Assembly (NCBI GenBank): GCA_028345095.1
Contig: JAOMCQ010000002.1
Span: 1-64,000, forward strand
Length of the DNA stretch: 64,000 bases
Reading direction: 5' to 3'
Source: Candidatus Nitrosopelagicus sp.
Lineage (GTDB): Archaea; Thermoproteota; Nitrososphaeria; Nitrososphaerales; Nitrosopumilaceae
The translations under genes and the position numbers were made by a program. Under the pieces are notes generated by a model. That model worked only from the letters and a program-made list of their open reading frames with translations, was not told where the DNA came from and did not search any database. Of this stretch, positions 34,303-43,961 are shown piece by piece (positions within the stretch are counted from its first letter, which is position 1; every line of letters starts with the position of its first letter).

Positions 34303-35007
34303 ATGAAATGTGTTATTTTAGCTGGCGGTTATGGAACCAGAATTTCTGAAGAGTCAAATTTAAAGCCAAAACCTATGATCGAGATAGGTAAAAAACCGAT
34401 TTTATGGCATATAATGAAAATTTACTCATATCATAAAATTGATGATTTCGTAATTTGTGGAGGATACAAAGGTGAGATGATCAAAGATTATTTTGAAAAA
34501 TCAGATTTTTCACCACTAAATATTGAAGTCATTGATACAGGATTAGATACTATGACCGGTGGTAGACTAAAAAGAATTCAAGACAAAATTGATGATACTT
34601 TTTGTTTAACTTATGGAGATGGAGTTAGTAATATCAACATATCAAATTTAATATCATTTCATAAAGAAAAAAAATCCATAGGGACATTAACAGCAATTCA
34701 TCCACCAGAAAGATATGGTGTTTTGAATCTATCAGAAGATAACGTAATAGAATTTCATGAGAAACATAGAGGAGAATCCTCTTGGATTAATGGTGGATTT
34801 TTTGTGTTTGAACCAACAATTTTTGATTATTTATCTGATGGAGATGCAACTATTTTAGAAAGAACACCGCTAGAAAATTTAGCAAAAGATAAAAAATTAA
34901 CTGCGTTTAAACATAATGGATTTTGGCAATCTATGGATACATTGAGAGAGAAAGAGTTGTTAGAAAAGTTATGGGATTCAAAAAAAGCACCTTGGAAAAT
35001 TTGGTAA
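34303..35007 (+). CDS. rfbF: Glucose-1-phosphate cytidylyltransferase
   Basis: Makes CDP-glucose from CTP and glucose 1-phosphate. 234 residues, a little shorter than the usual 255. LAGGYGTRISEESNLKPKPM at 6-25 is the nucleotide-binding signature, WHIMKIYSYHKIDDFVICGGYKG near 35-57 and YGDGVSN near 107 are diagnostic of RfbF, and GFWQSMDTLREKELLE lies near the end. First of a tight same-strand series (gap 13 bases) leading through CDP-glucose 4,6-dehydratase and the RfbH-type dehydratase. Confidence 0.93.
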   Translation: MKCVILAGGYGTRISEESNLKPKPMIEIGKKPILWHIMKIYSYHKIDDFVICGGYKGEMIKDYFEKSDFSPLNIEVIDTGLDTMTGGRLKRIQDKIDDTFCLTYGDGVSNINISNLISFHKEKKSIGTLTAIHPPERYGVLNLSEDNVIEFHEKHRGESSWINGGFFVFEPTIFDYLSDGDATILERTPLENLAKDKKLTAFKHNGFWQSMDTLREKELLEKLWDSKKAPWKIW

Positions 35008-35020
35008 ATGTGAATGAAAA

Positions 35021-36118
35021 ATGTTTAATGAAATTTATAAAGATAAAACTGTTCTTGTGACTGGACATACAGGATTTCAAGGAGGATGGTTATCATTATG
35101 GTTAAGAAAATTAGGTGCTAATGTTATCGGGTATTCACTAGAACCACCAACAGAATTATCATTTTTCGAAAGTGTTGAATTAAAAAACGATATTGAACAT
35201 GTAATTGGAGATATACGCGATCAAGAGAAATTGAAACAAATTATAACTAAATACAAACCTGAAATTATTTTTCATTTAGCAGCACAATCGTTAGTTAGGA
35301 AATCCTATAAAGAACCTACTGAGACATTTGAAACGAATATTTTAGGTACAGTAAATATTTTGGAAATTATTAGAAAAGCAGAATATGTTAAAACCGGGAT
35401 GATCATGACTAGTGATAAATGTTATGACAACAAGGATAACAAAAAACCACATATTGAAATTGATCCTATGGGAGGTTTTGATCCATATAGCGCGAGCAAA
35501 GGAGCAACAGAATTAGTTACATCATCTTATAGAAATTCATTTTTTAAAAATGAAAAATTAATTAGAGGAATTGCTACAGCGCGTGCCGGAAATGTGATTG
35601 GTGGAGGAGATTGGTCTGAAGATAGAATTATTCCAGATTCCATAAAGAGATTATCAGATAATGACGACATATTGATAAGAAATCCTGAATCAAAAAGACC
35701 TTGGCAATATGTATTAGAATCAATATCCGGAATACTTTGGTTAACAGCAAAATTATATCAAGAACCAACTAAATTCGATCAAGGATGGAACTTTGGACCA
35801 GAATCATATGAAAACACTTTGACAGTTAAAGAATTAGTTACAAAAATTATTCGAGAATGGGATTCAAAAAATACTTACAAAATTGATAAAAAGGACACCA
35901 AATTGCATGAATCAGATATACTACTTTTAGATTCATCTAAAGCCAAAAATGAATTAGGATGGAAAAATGTTTTAAAAATTGACGAAGTAATTTCAGAAAC
36001 TATTTCCTGGTACAAAGCTCATAAAAATGGAAGAGAGAATATGAAAGAATTTTCACTAAAACAAATTGAAAAATATAGTATCAAAGCAGCAGAAGATAAT
36101 TTAATCTGGACAAATTAG
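35021..36118 (+). CDS. rfbG: CDP-glucose 4,6-dehydratase
   Basis: Converts CDP-glucose to CDP-4-keto-6-deoxyglucose. 365 residues of the extended short-chain dehydrogenase family: GHTGFQGGWLSLWLRKLG at 15-32 is the NAD-binding loop specific to this enzyme, HLAAQSLVRKSYKEP near 86-100, MTSDKCYDNK near 128-137 (active-site region) and YSASKGATEL near 157 with the Tyr/Lys pair; the RPWQYVLESISGI motif lies near 225. Preceded by rfbF and followed eight bases later by the rfbH homologue. Confidence 0.94.
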   Translation: MFNEIYKDKTVLVTGHTGFQGGWLSLWLRKLGANVIGYSLEPPTELSFFESVELKNDIEHVIGDIRDQEKLKQIITKYKPEIIFHLAAQSLVRKSYKEPTETFETNILGTVNILEIIRKAEYVKTGMIMTSDKCYDNKDNKKPHIEIDPMGGFDPYSASKGATELVTSSYRNSFFKNEKLIRGIATARAGNVIGGGDWSEDRIIPDSIKRLSDNDDILIRNPESKRPWQYVLESISGILWLTAKLYQEPTKFDQGWNFGPESYENTLTVKELVTKIIREWDSKNTYKIDKKDTKLHESDILLLDSSKAKNELGWKNVLKIDEVISETISWYKAHKNGRENMKEFSLKQIEKYSIKAAEDNLIWTN

Positions 36119-36126
36119 AGTATAAA

Positions 36127-37332
36127 ATGACAGAAAATTCTGAAATTGAGAGAGTTCCTTATGGATTAGCAGTTCACGATCATGAAGAAGAAGAAGCAGT
36201 TTTGGAAGTAATAAAAAACCATAAAACGATAATGGGAGAAAAAGTTAAAAAATTTGAAGAAAATATTGCATCTTTATTTGGAAAACAATTTGGAACTATG
36301 GTTAATTCAGGTTCTTCTGCAAATTTATTAGCATTTGAAATTTTAGATGTCCCAAAAGATTCAGAAGTAATAACACCAATACTTACATTTGCAACAACAC
36401 TTTCACCAATTATTAAAAAAGGATTAATTCCTGTTTTTGTTGATGTAGAACCTAATACCTACATTGTGAATGTAGATGAAATAGAACAAGCGATTACAAA
36501 CAAAACTTGTGCATTAATGATACCATCATTACTAGGTAATATTCCGGATTTAGTTCGATTAAGAAAGATTGCAGATGATAATGATCTTATTTTCATTGAG
36601 GATTCTGCGGATACACTAGGAGCTACATTTAATCAAATTCCTACAGGAAAATTTTCAGATATATCAACTACTAGTTTCTATGGATCGCATATTATTACTG
36701 CAGCTGGAGAAGGAGGAATGATATGTAGCAATAATGAAAAATGGAATGAAAAATGTAAGATCCTACGAGGATGGGGAAGAACATCTGCAATCAATGAATC
36801 AGAAAAATTAGAAGATCGATTTAGTACAAAATTAGATGATATTCCATATGATTCAAAATTTATCTTTGAAGAAATGGGATATAATTTTCTACCAAGTGAA
36901 ATTAGTGCAGCATTTGGATTAGTACAATTAAAAAAATTAAAAATATTTGCGGAAATTCGTAAGAAAAATTTTAATGAATTAAACTCATTTTTTAGTTCTA
37001 TTGATTTTTTTGAAACTCCAAAACAATTATCAAATGTAGAAACTTCGTGGTTAGCATTTCCTTTAACTATTACATCAAATGCACCATTTACAAGATTAGA
37101 AATTGTTAAACATTTGGAATCATATGGAATTCAAACTAGACCTGTATTTTCAGGAAATATTTTAAGACAACCAGGTTTTAAAAATATTAAATATAAAGAT
37201 CTGGGAAAAGAATACAAAGTTGCAAATAATATAATGAAAAATTCATTTCTAATTGGCTGCAATCATGGACTTGATGAACGACATATGAATAGAATAAAGA
37301 TGGCATTTACATCTTTTTTAGAGAATAAATAG
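36127..37332 (+). CDS. rfbH: CDP-4-keto-6-deoxyglucose 3-dehydratase (RfbH/E1 type)
   Basis: A DegT/StrS-fold PLP enzyme of 401 residues in which the usual Schiff-base Lys is replaced by His188 (SFYGSHIITAAGEGG). That change marks the E1/RfbH (DdhC) dehydratases, which use PMP and remove the C3 hydroxyl of CDP-4-keto-6-deoxyglucose; transaminases of this fold keep Lys. SGSSANLLAF near 61-70 binds the cofactor phosphate. Known systems need an iron-sulfur flavoprotein reductase (E3, DdhD/AscD) as partner; I find none in the window. E1 enzymes carry a 2Fe-2S cluster; the Cys ligands cannot be assigned by eye. Confidence 0.88.
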   Translation: MTENSEIERVPYGLAVHDHEEEEAVLEVIKNHKTIMGEKVKKFEENIASLFGKQFGTMVNSGSSANLLAFEILDVPKDSEVITPILTFATTLSPIIKKGLIPVFVDVEPNTYIVNVDEIEQAITNKTCALMIPSLLGNIPDLVRLRKIADDNDLIFIEDSADTLGATFNQIPTGKFSDISTTSFYGSHIITAAGEGGMICSNNEKWNEKCKILRGWGRTSAINESEKLEDRFSTKLDDIPYDSKFIFEEMGYNFLPSEISAAFGLVQLKKLKIFAEIRKKNFNELNSFFSSIDFFETPKQLSNVETSWLAFPLTITSNAPFTRLEIVKHLESYGIQTRPVFSGNILRQPGFKNIKYKDLGKEYKVANNIMKNSFLIGCNHGLDERHMNRIKMAFTSFLENK

Positions 37333-37380
37333 AATCAATGTATAAAACATCTTTAATAATTTTACATTACAAGTAGTAAT

Positions 37381-38556
37381 ATGAAAAAACTATCAAGAAT
37401 TGCTTCACGTATTGATGGACAGCCCATGTTTAAACTGCTGGAAAAAGCACAAAAACTTGAGAAAGAAGGGAAAAAAATTATACATTTTGAGATAGGTGAT
37501 CCAGATTTTGCCACTCCAAAAAATATTTCAGATGCTGCAATTAATGCAATTAAAAATGAAAATACACATTATGTAAGTTCGTTTGGTTTAACAGAATTTC
37601 GAGAAAAAATATGTGAAGCCACACAAAAATCTAGAGGATTTAAACCAGATCTGGATCAAGTACTTATTACTCCTGGAGCAAATATTGCAATATTTTATGC
37701 TATTAGTTGTATAGTTAACCCGGGAGAGGAAATAATTGTTCCAGATCCTGGGTTTCCAACTTATTATTCAACAATCAAGATGTGTGATGCAGTACCTATA
37801 CGAGTACCTCTACTTGAGTCTAATAATTTTAGAATGAATCCTAAAGATATAGAAAATTCCATTACAGAAAAAACAAGAATGATTATAATTAATTCTCCAC
37901 AAAATCCAACTGGTTCTGTAATGACAGAAGAAGAAATTAAAATGACGTATGAGATTGCAAAAAAACATGAAATTTTTCTTTACAGTGATGAAATTTATGC
38001 CAGAATGATCTATAAAAATTCAGTTTTTAATTCACCGTCTATTTTTGATAAATGCCAAGAGTATACAATTATTTCAAATGGATTTAGTAAAGCATTTGCC
38101 ATGACAGGATGGAGATTAGGCGCAGTAATTGGACCATCATATATTATTGAAAAAATGAGATTATTACTTGAAACAACATCTTCATGTGTTCCACCATTTA
38201 TACAAAAAGCTGGAATAGAAGCTATTGAAGGAGAACAAACATTACAAAAAAAGATGTATGAAGAATATGAAATTAGAAGAGATCTTATTGTGAATGGAAT
38301 TAATTCAATTTCAGGATTAAGTTGTGTTGTTCCAGGAGGAGCATTCTATGTTTTTGTAAATATTAAAAAAACTGGAATGACAAGTGAAGAATTTTGTGAT
38401 TATATGCTTGAGGATTCAGGTGTTGCCATGCTACCAGGTACTAGTTTTGGTCAATTTGGAGAAGGATTTGTTAGAATTTGTTATGCAGTAGGACAAAGTG
38501 ACATTAATGATGCAATGCAAAGGATCAAAATATCAATAAACAAGTTAAATTTTTAA
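37381..38556 (+). CDS. Class I/II aminotransferase (aspartate aminotransferase-like)
   Basis: 391 residues, fold-type I PLP enzyme. GDPDFATPK near 40-48, SPQNPTGS near 178-185, and NGFSKAFAMTGWRLG near 238-252 with the PLP Lys; the C-terminal Arg (FVRICYA) binds the substrate carboxylate. It lies between rfbH and the TPP enzyme in the same direction, 48 and 5 bases away. It could supply pyruvate from alanine to the TPP enzyme, or act on a product of it; it is not of the DegT type that aminates sugars. Confidence 0.85.
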   Translation: MKKLSRIASRIDGQPMFKLLEKAQKLEKEGKKIIHFEIGDPDFATPKNISDAAINAIKNENTHYVSSFGLTEFREKICEATQKSRGFKPDLDQVLITPGANIAIFYAISCIVNPGEEIIVPDPGFPTYYSTIKMCDAVPIRVPLLESNNFRMNPKDIENSITEKTRMIIINSPQNPTGSVMTEEEIKMTYEIAKKHEIFLYSDEIYARMIYKNSVFNSPSIFDKCQEYTIISNGFSKAFAMTGWRLGAVIGPSYIIEKMRLLLETTSSCVPPFIQKAGIEAIEGEQTLQKKMYEEYEIRRDLIVNGINSISGLSCVVPGGAFYVFVNIKKTGMTSEEFCDYMLEDSGVAMLPGTSFGQFGEGFVRICYAVGQSDINDAMQRIKISINKLNF

Positions 38557-38561
38557 CAATT

Positions 38562-40355
38562 ATGCGCGTAGCTGATTTTGTAGCAAAATTCATTTTAGAA
38601 GAACTAAATGTTAATCACGTATTTACGTTAACTGGAGCGGGAATAATGCACTTGACTGATGGATTAGCCTGTAATAAAAAATTAAAAACAATTTGTCCAC
38701 ATCATGAACAAACATCATCTATGGCTCTAGAGGCATATTCACGTGCTACTGAAAATATTGGAGTTGGAATATTTACAACAGGTCCAGGAAGTACAAATGC
38801 AATTACAGGATTAGCAGGAGCATGGCAAGATTCCGTTCCATGTCTGTTTATTTCTGGACAAGTAAAGAAATCAGAATCTTCATCACTTTCAGGTGTAAAA
38901 AATTTACGTCAATTTGGAGTTCAAGAATTAGACATAATTCCAATTGTAAAATCAATAACAAAATATGCTGTAACTGTAACTGAACCTGAAAAAATTAGAT
39001 TTGAATTAGAAAAAGCAACACATATTGCAAAATCAGGAAGACCAGGACCAGTATGGATTGAGATTCCAATGGATATTCAAAGTGCACAGATTGACGAAAA
39101 CTTAGTTGGTTTTGATCTAAAAAATAATGAAATTCCAAGTACAGATAATGAAAAAATAAAAAAGGTTTTAGAAATAATGAAAAATTCAAAACGTCCTGTG
39201 ATTATATCAGGACAAGGAGTAAGAATTTCCAAGAGTATGAAACAATTGTTAGAATTTGTAAAATTATTAAACATTCCAGTTGTTACACCATATTTAGGAA
39301 TTGATACAATTAATCATAAGGAAAAATTCTTTATTGGTAAGGTAGGAGTGAAGGGAGAACGTGCAGCAAATCTTGCAATGCAAAATTCAGATCTAATAAT
39401 TTCAATAGGTTCCAGTTTACACGTTTCAGTTATTGGTTATAACTATAAACAATTTGCAAGAGCTGCAAAAAAAATTGTTGTTGATATAGATGAGATTTCT
39501 CACAAAAAAAGGACGATTGATATAGATTTATTCATAAAAAGTGATGCAAAAGATTTCTTAGATAAATTATTAGAGACATGTAGAAATAATATTCCAAATA
39601 ATTATCAAGAATGGTTAGAAAAATGTAATGAATGGAAGAAAAAATATCGTACTTGTCTTCCAGAATACAAAGATGCAAAAGAAAAAATAAATTCTTATTA
39701 TTTTATTAATAGAGTGTGTGAAAATTCAAAATCTGGTGACATATTTGTGGCAGATGCAGGAGGAACATTTTATGCAGTATCTCAAGGAATAGAATTGACT
39801 AAACCAAATCAACGATATATTCCATCTAGTGCAATGGCAACAATGGGATACAGCTTACCAGCAGCAATTGGAATTTCAATTGCAACAAATGAGAGAGTTA
39901 TTGCATTCACAGGAGATGGTTCATTACAACAAAATATTCAGGAATTTCAAACCCTAGTAGAATATAATCTTCCTGTAAAATTATTTGTTTTTAATAATGA
40001 TGGTTATCACTCCATTAGAACATCACAAACAAATTATTTTGAAAAAAGGTACGTAGGTGAAAGTTCAAAATCTGGAATTTCGTTCCCGGATACCATTAAA
40101 GTTGCGGAAGCATATGGTCTCAAAGCATTCAGAGTAAGTCAATCTAGCGACATAGACAATGTTGTAAAACAAGTTTTAGAATATGATGGTCCAGCCATAT
40201 GTGATGTAATTACTATCAGAGAACAAGAAATAATACCTACAGTTGCATCTAAAGTTAACGAAGATGGAAGTATGTCATCAAGACCATTAGAAGATATGTA
40301 TCCATTTTTAGATAGAAGTGAATATAAAAATAATCTTTACGTAGACGAAGTTTGA
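38562..40355 (+). CDS. Acetolactate-synthase-like TPP enzyme (YerE-like candidate)
   Basis: 597 residues with the three domains of the acetolactate synthase family. TLTGAGIMHLTDGLA near 23-37, the activating Glu in CPHHEQTSSMALEAYSR near 45-61, the central Rossmann domain, and the TPP motif GDGSLQQNIQEFQT...FNNDGYHS near 450-490. In bacterial CDP-3,6-dideoxyhexose clusters a related enzyme, YerE, transfers a two-carbon unit from pyruvate to the sugar C4 ketone, giving the branched sugar yersiniose. Its place after rfbFGH, five bases downstream of the aminotransferase gene, makes the same role likely. True valine/isoleucine biosynthesis is the alternative but would be out of place. Confidence 0.82.
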   Translation: MRVADFVAKFILEELNVNHVFTLTGAGIMHLTDGLACNKKLKTICPHHEQTSSMALEAYSRATENIGVGIFTTGPGSTNAITGLAGAWQDSVPCLFISGQVKKSESSSLSGVKNLRQFGVQELDIIPIVKSITKYAVTVTEPEKIRFELEKATHIAKSGRPGPVWIEIPMDIQSAQIDENLVGFDLKNNEIPSTDNEKIKKVLEIMKNSKRPVIISGQGVRISKSMKQLLEFVKLLNIPVVTPYLGIDTINHKEKFFIGKVGVKGERAANLAMQNSDLIISIGSSLHVSVIGYNYKQFARAAKKIVVDIDEISHKKRTIDIDLFIKSDAKDFLDKLLETCRNNIPNNYQEWLEKCNEWKKKYRTCLPEYKDAKEKINSYYFINRVCENSKSGDIFVADAGGTFYAVSQGIELTKPNQRYIPSSAMATMGYSLPAAIGISIATNERVIAFTGDGSLQQNIQEFQTLVEYNLPVKLFVFNNDGYHSIRTSQTNYFEKRYVGESSKSGISFPDTIKVAEAYGLKAFRVSQSSDIDNVVKQVLEYDGPAICDVITIREQEIIPTVASKVNEDGSMSSRPLEDMYPFLDRSEYKNNLYVDEV

Positions 40356-40359
40356 TTTA

Positions 40360-41271
40360 ATGACAGAAAAAAAGAATAAGGTTGGAATTTTAGGTGGAAC
40401 CGGTCACATAGGTAAAAATTTAATTTATTATTTTTCAAAAAATAATAAATATGAATTAAATTTATTTTCACGAGATGTGACAAGTACTAAAAATATTACA
40501 AATGAATTTAAGAATATCAATGTAGACAATTATGATAAATTAAATTCGTATGAATTAGATACTGTGATCAATTGTGTTGGAATTAGTAACCCAACAAAAA
40601 TTTTAGATGATAAAATAGATTTTAAAAAAATAACAGACAAGTATGATGAACAAGTTTTATTGTATTTAAAAAAATTTTCAGATTCATTATATATCAATAT
40701 AAGTAGCGGAGCAGTATATGGAGAAAATTTTACAAATAATGTAAACGAAAAATCAACGATAACAACAATGCAGGAGATTAATCCGTATGCAGAATCTAAA
40801 ATTTCTATCGAAAAAAAACATAGAAAATTAAGCGATAATAATATAATTGATTTAAGAGTTTTTAATTTTTTTAGTAGATACATAAATCTGAATACAAATT
40901 TTTTATTATGTCAGTTAGTAAATGCCATAAAAAATAAAACCATATTCATCACAGACAGTAATGATATTACCAGAGATTTTATTCATCCTAGTGATCTTTT
41001 TAATTTAATTGAAAAATGTATTAAAAAAAATACAATAAATGATGTATTTGATGTTTACAGTAAAAAACCAATTTCAAAGTTTGAGATTATAGATCTATTT
41101 GAAAAAAAATATGATTTAGGATTTAAAATTACAAATAATATCATAGAAATATCACCTACAGGTGTAAAACAAAATTATTTTTCTTCATCACAAAAAGCAG
41201 GAAAAATTGGATATGAGCCAGAATTCACATCTTTTGAAACAATTCAGGATGAAATAAAATTTCTTTTATAA
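40360..41271 (+). CDS. NAD(P)-dependent sugar epimerase/reductase (SDR)
   Basis: 303 residues. GGTGHIGKNLIYYF at 12-25 binds NAD(P); NISSGAVYGE near 110-119 and NPYAESKISIE near 145 provide the Ser and Tyr-Lys active site. DFIHPSDLFNLIE near 205 is the common late motif. It follows the TPP enzyme by four bases. In the yersiniose pathway the last step, reduction of the acetyl side chain (YerF), is done by a protein of this family, which this gene would fit. Sequence is divergent enough that other nucleotide-sugar reactions remain possible. Confidence 0.78.
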   Translation: MTEKKNKVGILGGTGHIGKNLIYYFSKNNKYELNLFSRDVTSTKNITNEFKNINVDNYDKLNSYELDTVINCVGISNPTKILDDKIDFKKITDKYDEQVLLYLKKFSDSLYINISSGAVYGENFTNNVNEKSTITTMQEINPYAESKISIEKKHRKLSDNNIIDLRVFNFFSRYINLNTNFLLCQLVNAIKNKTIFITDSNDITRDFIHPSDLFNLIEKCIKKNTINDVFDVYSKKPISKFEIIDLFEKKYDLGFKITNNIIEISPTGVKQNYFSSSQKAGKIGYEPEFTSFETIQDEIKFLL

Positions 41272-41330
41272 AAATAATTCATTAGTACATTTTATACGTG
41301 AATATATGCTCATTCTATAAAGGGATATAT

Positions 41331-42218
41331 TTGAAAATTACAGTAGGAATACCAGCATTTAATGAAGAAAAGAATATTGCCTCAATTCTTGTTAAATTAA
41401 AAAAAATTGCAGATAATGTTATTGTCTGTAATGATGGTTCAACTGATGCAACAGGTACTATAGCTGAAGAATTAGGTGCAACAGTGATCAATCACACAAA
41501 GAATCAGGGTTATGGGGCAGGAATACGAAGCATTTTTTTGAAAGCAAAAGAAGTACAAACGGATGTCTTAATCACATTAGATTCTGATGGTCAACATGAT
41601 GTTAATGATATAGAGAAGTTGATAGAACCAATTGAGAATGGGAAATGTGATTTAGTTATTGGATCAAGATTTTTAGAAGAAAATGTGAAAAATGTCCCAA
41701 ATTATAGAAAAATTGGAATTAATGTTATTACAAAAGTTACGAATGCGACATTAAAAAATAAATTAACGGATTCACAAAGTGGATTTAGAGCATATAATAA
41801 AAAAATAATTTCAGAAATTACTCCATCAGAATTAGGAATGGGAGTTTCAACAGAAATTTTGATTAAAGCTAGCAATAAAGAGTTCATAATTGGTGAAGTT
41901 CCAATTACAGTAAGTTATGAAGGAAATACATCCACACATAACCCAGTCTCTCACGGAACATCAGTATTATTCAGCACTTTAAAATTTACATCAATAGAGC
42001 ATCCATTGAAATTTTATGGAATTCCAGCGGCAATTTTTTTGATTATAGGAATTACATTTGTGGTATGGTCAATTCAGATTTTTTCAGAAGGTGGACGACT
42101 TGTGACAAATATCACACTAATTGGTGCTTCAATGACTATTTTAGGAGTAATTTTGAGTATAGCGGCAATACTTCTTTATTCGTTAGTAAGCGTAGTTAGA
42201 GAAAATAATTCAAAATAA
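41331..42218 (+). CDS. GT2 glycosyltransferase with two C-terminal membrane helices
   Basis: About 295 residues. GT-A domain: TVGIPAFNEEKNI at 4-16, CNDGSTDATG near 39-48, LDSDGQHDV near 86-94 (DxD), SQSGFRAY near 150. Two membrane helices follow (about 232-255, 262-286). Dolichyl-phosphate glucose/mannose synthase-like proteins of archaea have this layout. I take TTG at 41331 (MKITVGIP), with a GGGA motif about nine bases upstream; a GTG at 41298 would add 11 residues that do not match the family. Confidence 0.83.
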   Translation: MKITVGIPAFNEEKNIASILVKLKKIADNVIVCNDGSTDATGTIAEELGATVINHTKNQGYGAGIRSIFLKAKEVQTDVLITLDSDGQHDVNDIEKLIEPIENGKCDLVIGSRFLEENVKNVPNYRKIGINVITKVTNATLKNKLTDSQSGFRAYNKKIISEITPSELGMGVSTEILIKASNKEFIIGEVPITVSYEGNTSTHNPVSHGTSVLFSTLKFTSIEHPLKFYGIPAAIFLIIGITFVVWSIQIFSEGGRLVTNITLIGASMTILGVILSIAAILLYSLVSVVRENNSK

Positions 42219-42238
42219 TTCTTTAAGATTTTTTGAAA

Positions 42239-43885
42239 TTAGATTTCATCAAATAATTTAAAATTAATTTTATAGACTTTAACTTTATAATCATAACCAT
42301 GTTCTTCGGAATTAAATTCTTCATTAAGATATGAAGGAATATTTCCATTAAAGATATTTTTCAAAAATTGTGGTCTTGAAGTTTTATCATCAACTACAAT
42401 ATGAGTTAAAACTCTATTTTCATCACATGTATTAGAAAATATTTGAATTTCAGAGCATTGTATTTTTTCAGGATTAAATTCTAAAATGAATTCTTCCAAT
42501 GAGTTAAAATCATTGACAGTTCTATGATCACCAAATTCTAGAGAACCCCAATCTGAAATGGAGTTTTTTGTTACTGGAAATTCATAATTATGTAAAGTTG
42601 AAACACCAAGATATTTAGATTCAGGAAAGTATGTGTTTACCCCATCAGATATGATTGAAATTTCTTGTGCAATTTCAAAAGCTTCAATTTCATGTTCAAA
42701 ATTTAAATTTTGATAATCAATAAACCCAACACTACCTAGAATAATAAAAGAAATCATAAAAATACCAATTATTTTTGGGCGTTTAATTCTAGTTTGTATT
42801 TCATAAAGTGCAATTACAGCGACTAGAGATAAAATTGGATATAAAACATACAAGTATTTGGTATCCTGTATGCCTCTTGAGTATGCATAAAATGCAGGTA
42901 TAAGCATGAAAATCAATGATAGAATTATTGTTGTTTTACGATGATTTCTATTTTTAAATAAAAGAATAAATCCCATTGGAACTAGAACTGTAAAAAGTGG
43001 AATCAGTATCCATCCAAAATATTGAACTAGATTATAGAATCCTTTTACAATCATTGAAATAAACTCAGAAGGATTATTTTCATTAGTTGTACGATATACT
43101 TCTAATGGTTGTATTACACCATGACTGACAAAAGAATCATGACCTTGTCCGGGTATCAGATAACCTTGGACATCCTTTGTTGATTCAGCATGTAGGTATG
43201 CAAATGGGATCAGTATTATAATAAAAATTAAAATAGGAATTACTGTTTTTGGTAGAATAAATTTTTCTTTTTTAAATTTTATAAAAAATATTATTAGAAA
43301 TGGAATTAGTAAAACCATTCCTTCATATCTAACTAATGTAAAAAGTGCTAAGATTGCAAATGATGCATAAATTAATTTTCTATTTTCACTAAGTAGAAAA
43401 AATAATGATGTTGAAAATAGAAAAATGAATGGAGTAATTGTTCCACCTATCCATGAATCCATTATTAATCGTGGGGAAAGAATAAAAAATAATGCGGCAA
43501 GCAGACTATAAGGAATTGAAACAAATTTTCTGCATAGAAGATAAACTGGAACAATAGTTGAAACAGATATTATTATTCCTAAGACTCTTTGAAGTATCAT
43601 ATAATCAAGAATTTTTTCTGATTCAAATAGTGAAAAAAATATTGAAATAAACATGGACCAAGATGTATTTGGAAAATTATATCCAGATGGTATATTTCCT
43701 AAAATACTCATATCAGCCGCATACCAAAAAAATGATTCTGTATCTAGAGTAAGAGGCAATTGATATGGGAAATAGATTAAACGAAAGGTAAGACCAACTA
43801 TACCAATTAATAATAAAAGTAACCAATGATATGAAAAAATAAAATTTTTAATATCAAATGTGTTTAAATTATTTTTTGTATTCAT
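42239..43885 (-). CDS. GT-C fold membrane glycosyltransferase with outside domain
   Basis: 548 residues with about eleven membrane helices, then an outside C-terminal domain from about 380. The first outside loop has LDTESFFWYAADM (acidic residues for the lipid-phosphate donor) and NTSWSMFISIFFSLF. The latter resembles the GWSLFVSMFF of the left-edge protein, so the two are likely paralogues. An Arg-Tyr pair (VRYEGMVLL) after the mid helices is common to this group. Expected to glycosylate a protein or lipid-linked glycan outside the membrane. Tail-to-tail with the GT2 gene (20-base gap). Confidence 0.78.
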   Translation of the reverse strand: MNTKNNLNTFDIKNFIFSYHWLLLLLIGIVGLTFRLIYFPYQLPLTLDTESFFWYAADMSILGNIPSGYNFPNTSWSMFISIFFSLFESEKILDYMILQRVLGIIISVSTIVPVYLLCRKFVSIPYSLLAALFFILSPRLIMDSWIGGTITPFIFLFSTSLFFLLSENRKLIYASFAILALFTLVRYEGMVLLIPFLIIFFIKFKKEKFILPKTVIPILIFIIILIPFAYLHAESTKDVQGYLIPGQGHDSFVSHGVIQPLEVYRTTNENNPSEFISMIVKGFYNLVQYFGWILIPLFTVLVPMGFILLFKNRNHRKTTIILSLIFMLIPAFYAYSRGIQDTKYLYVLYPILSLVAVIALYEIQTRIKRPKIIGIFMISFIILGSVGFIDYQNLNFEHEIEAFEIAQEISIISDGVNTYFPESKYLGVSTLHNYEFPVTKNSISDWGSLEFGDHRTVNDFNSLEEFILEFNPEKIQCSEIQIFSNTCDENRVLTHIVVDDKTSRPQFLKNIFNGNIPSYLNEEFNSEEHGYDYKVKVYKINFKLFDEI

Positions 43886-43961
43886 TGCTAATTAGGAAAT
43901 TTTTCTTTTAATTAATTCTCCATTTTTAGTAAAAAAGGATTCGGCATAAAAGATAAAAAGT

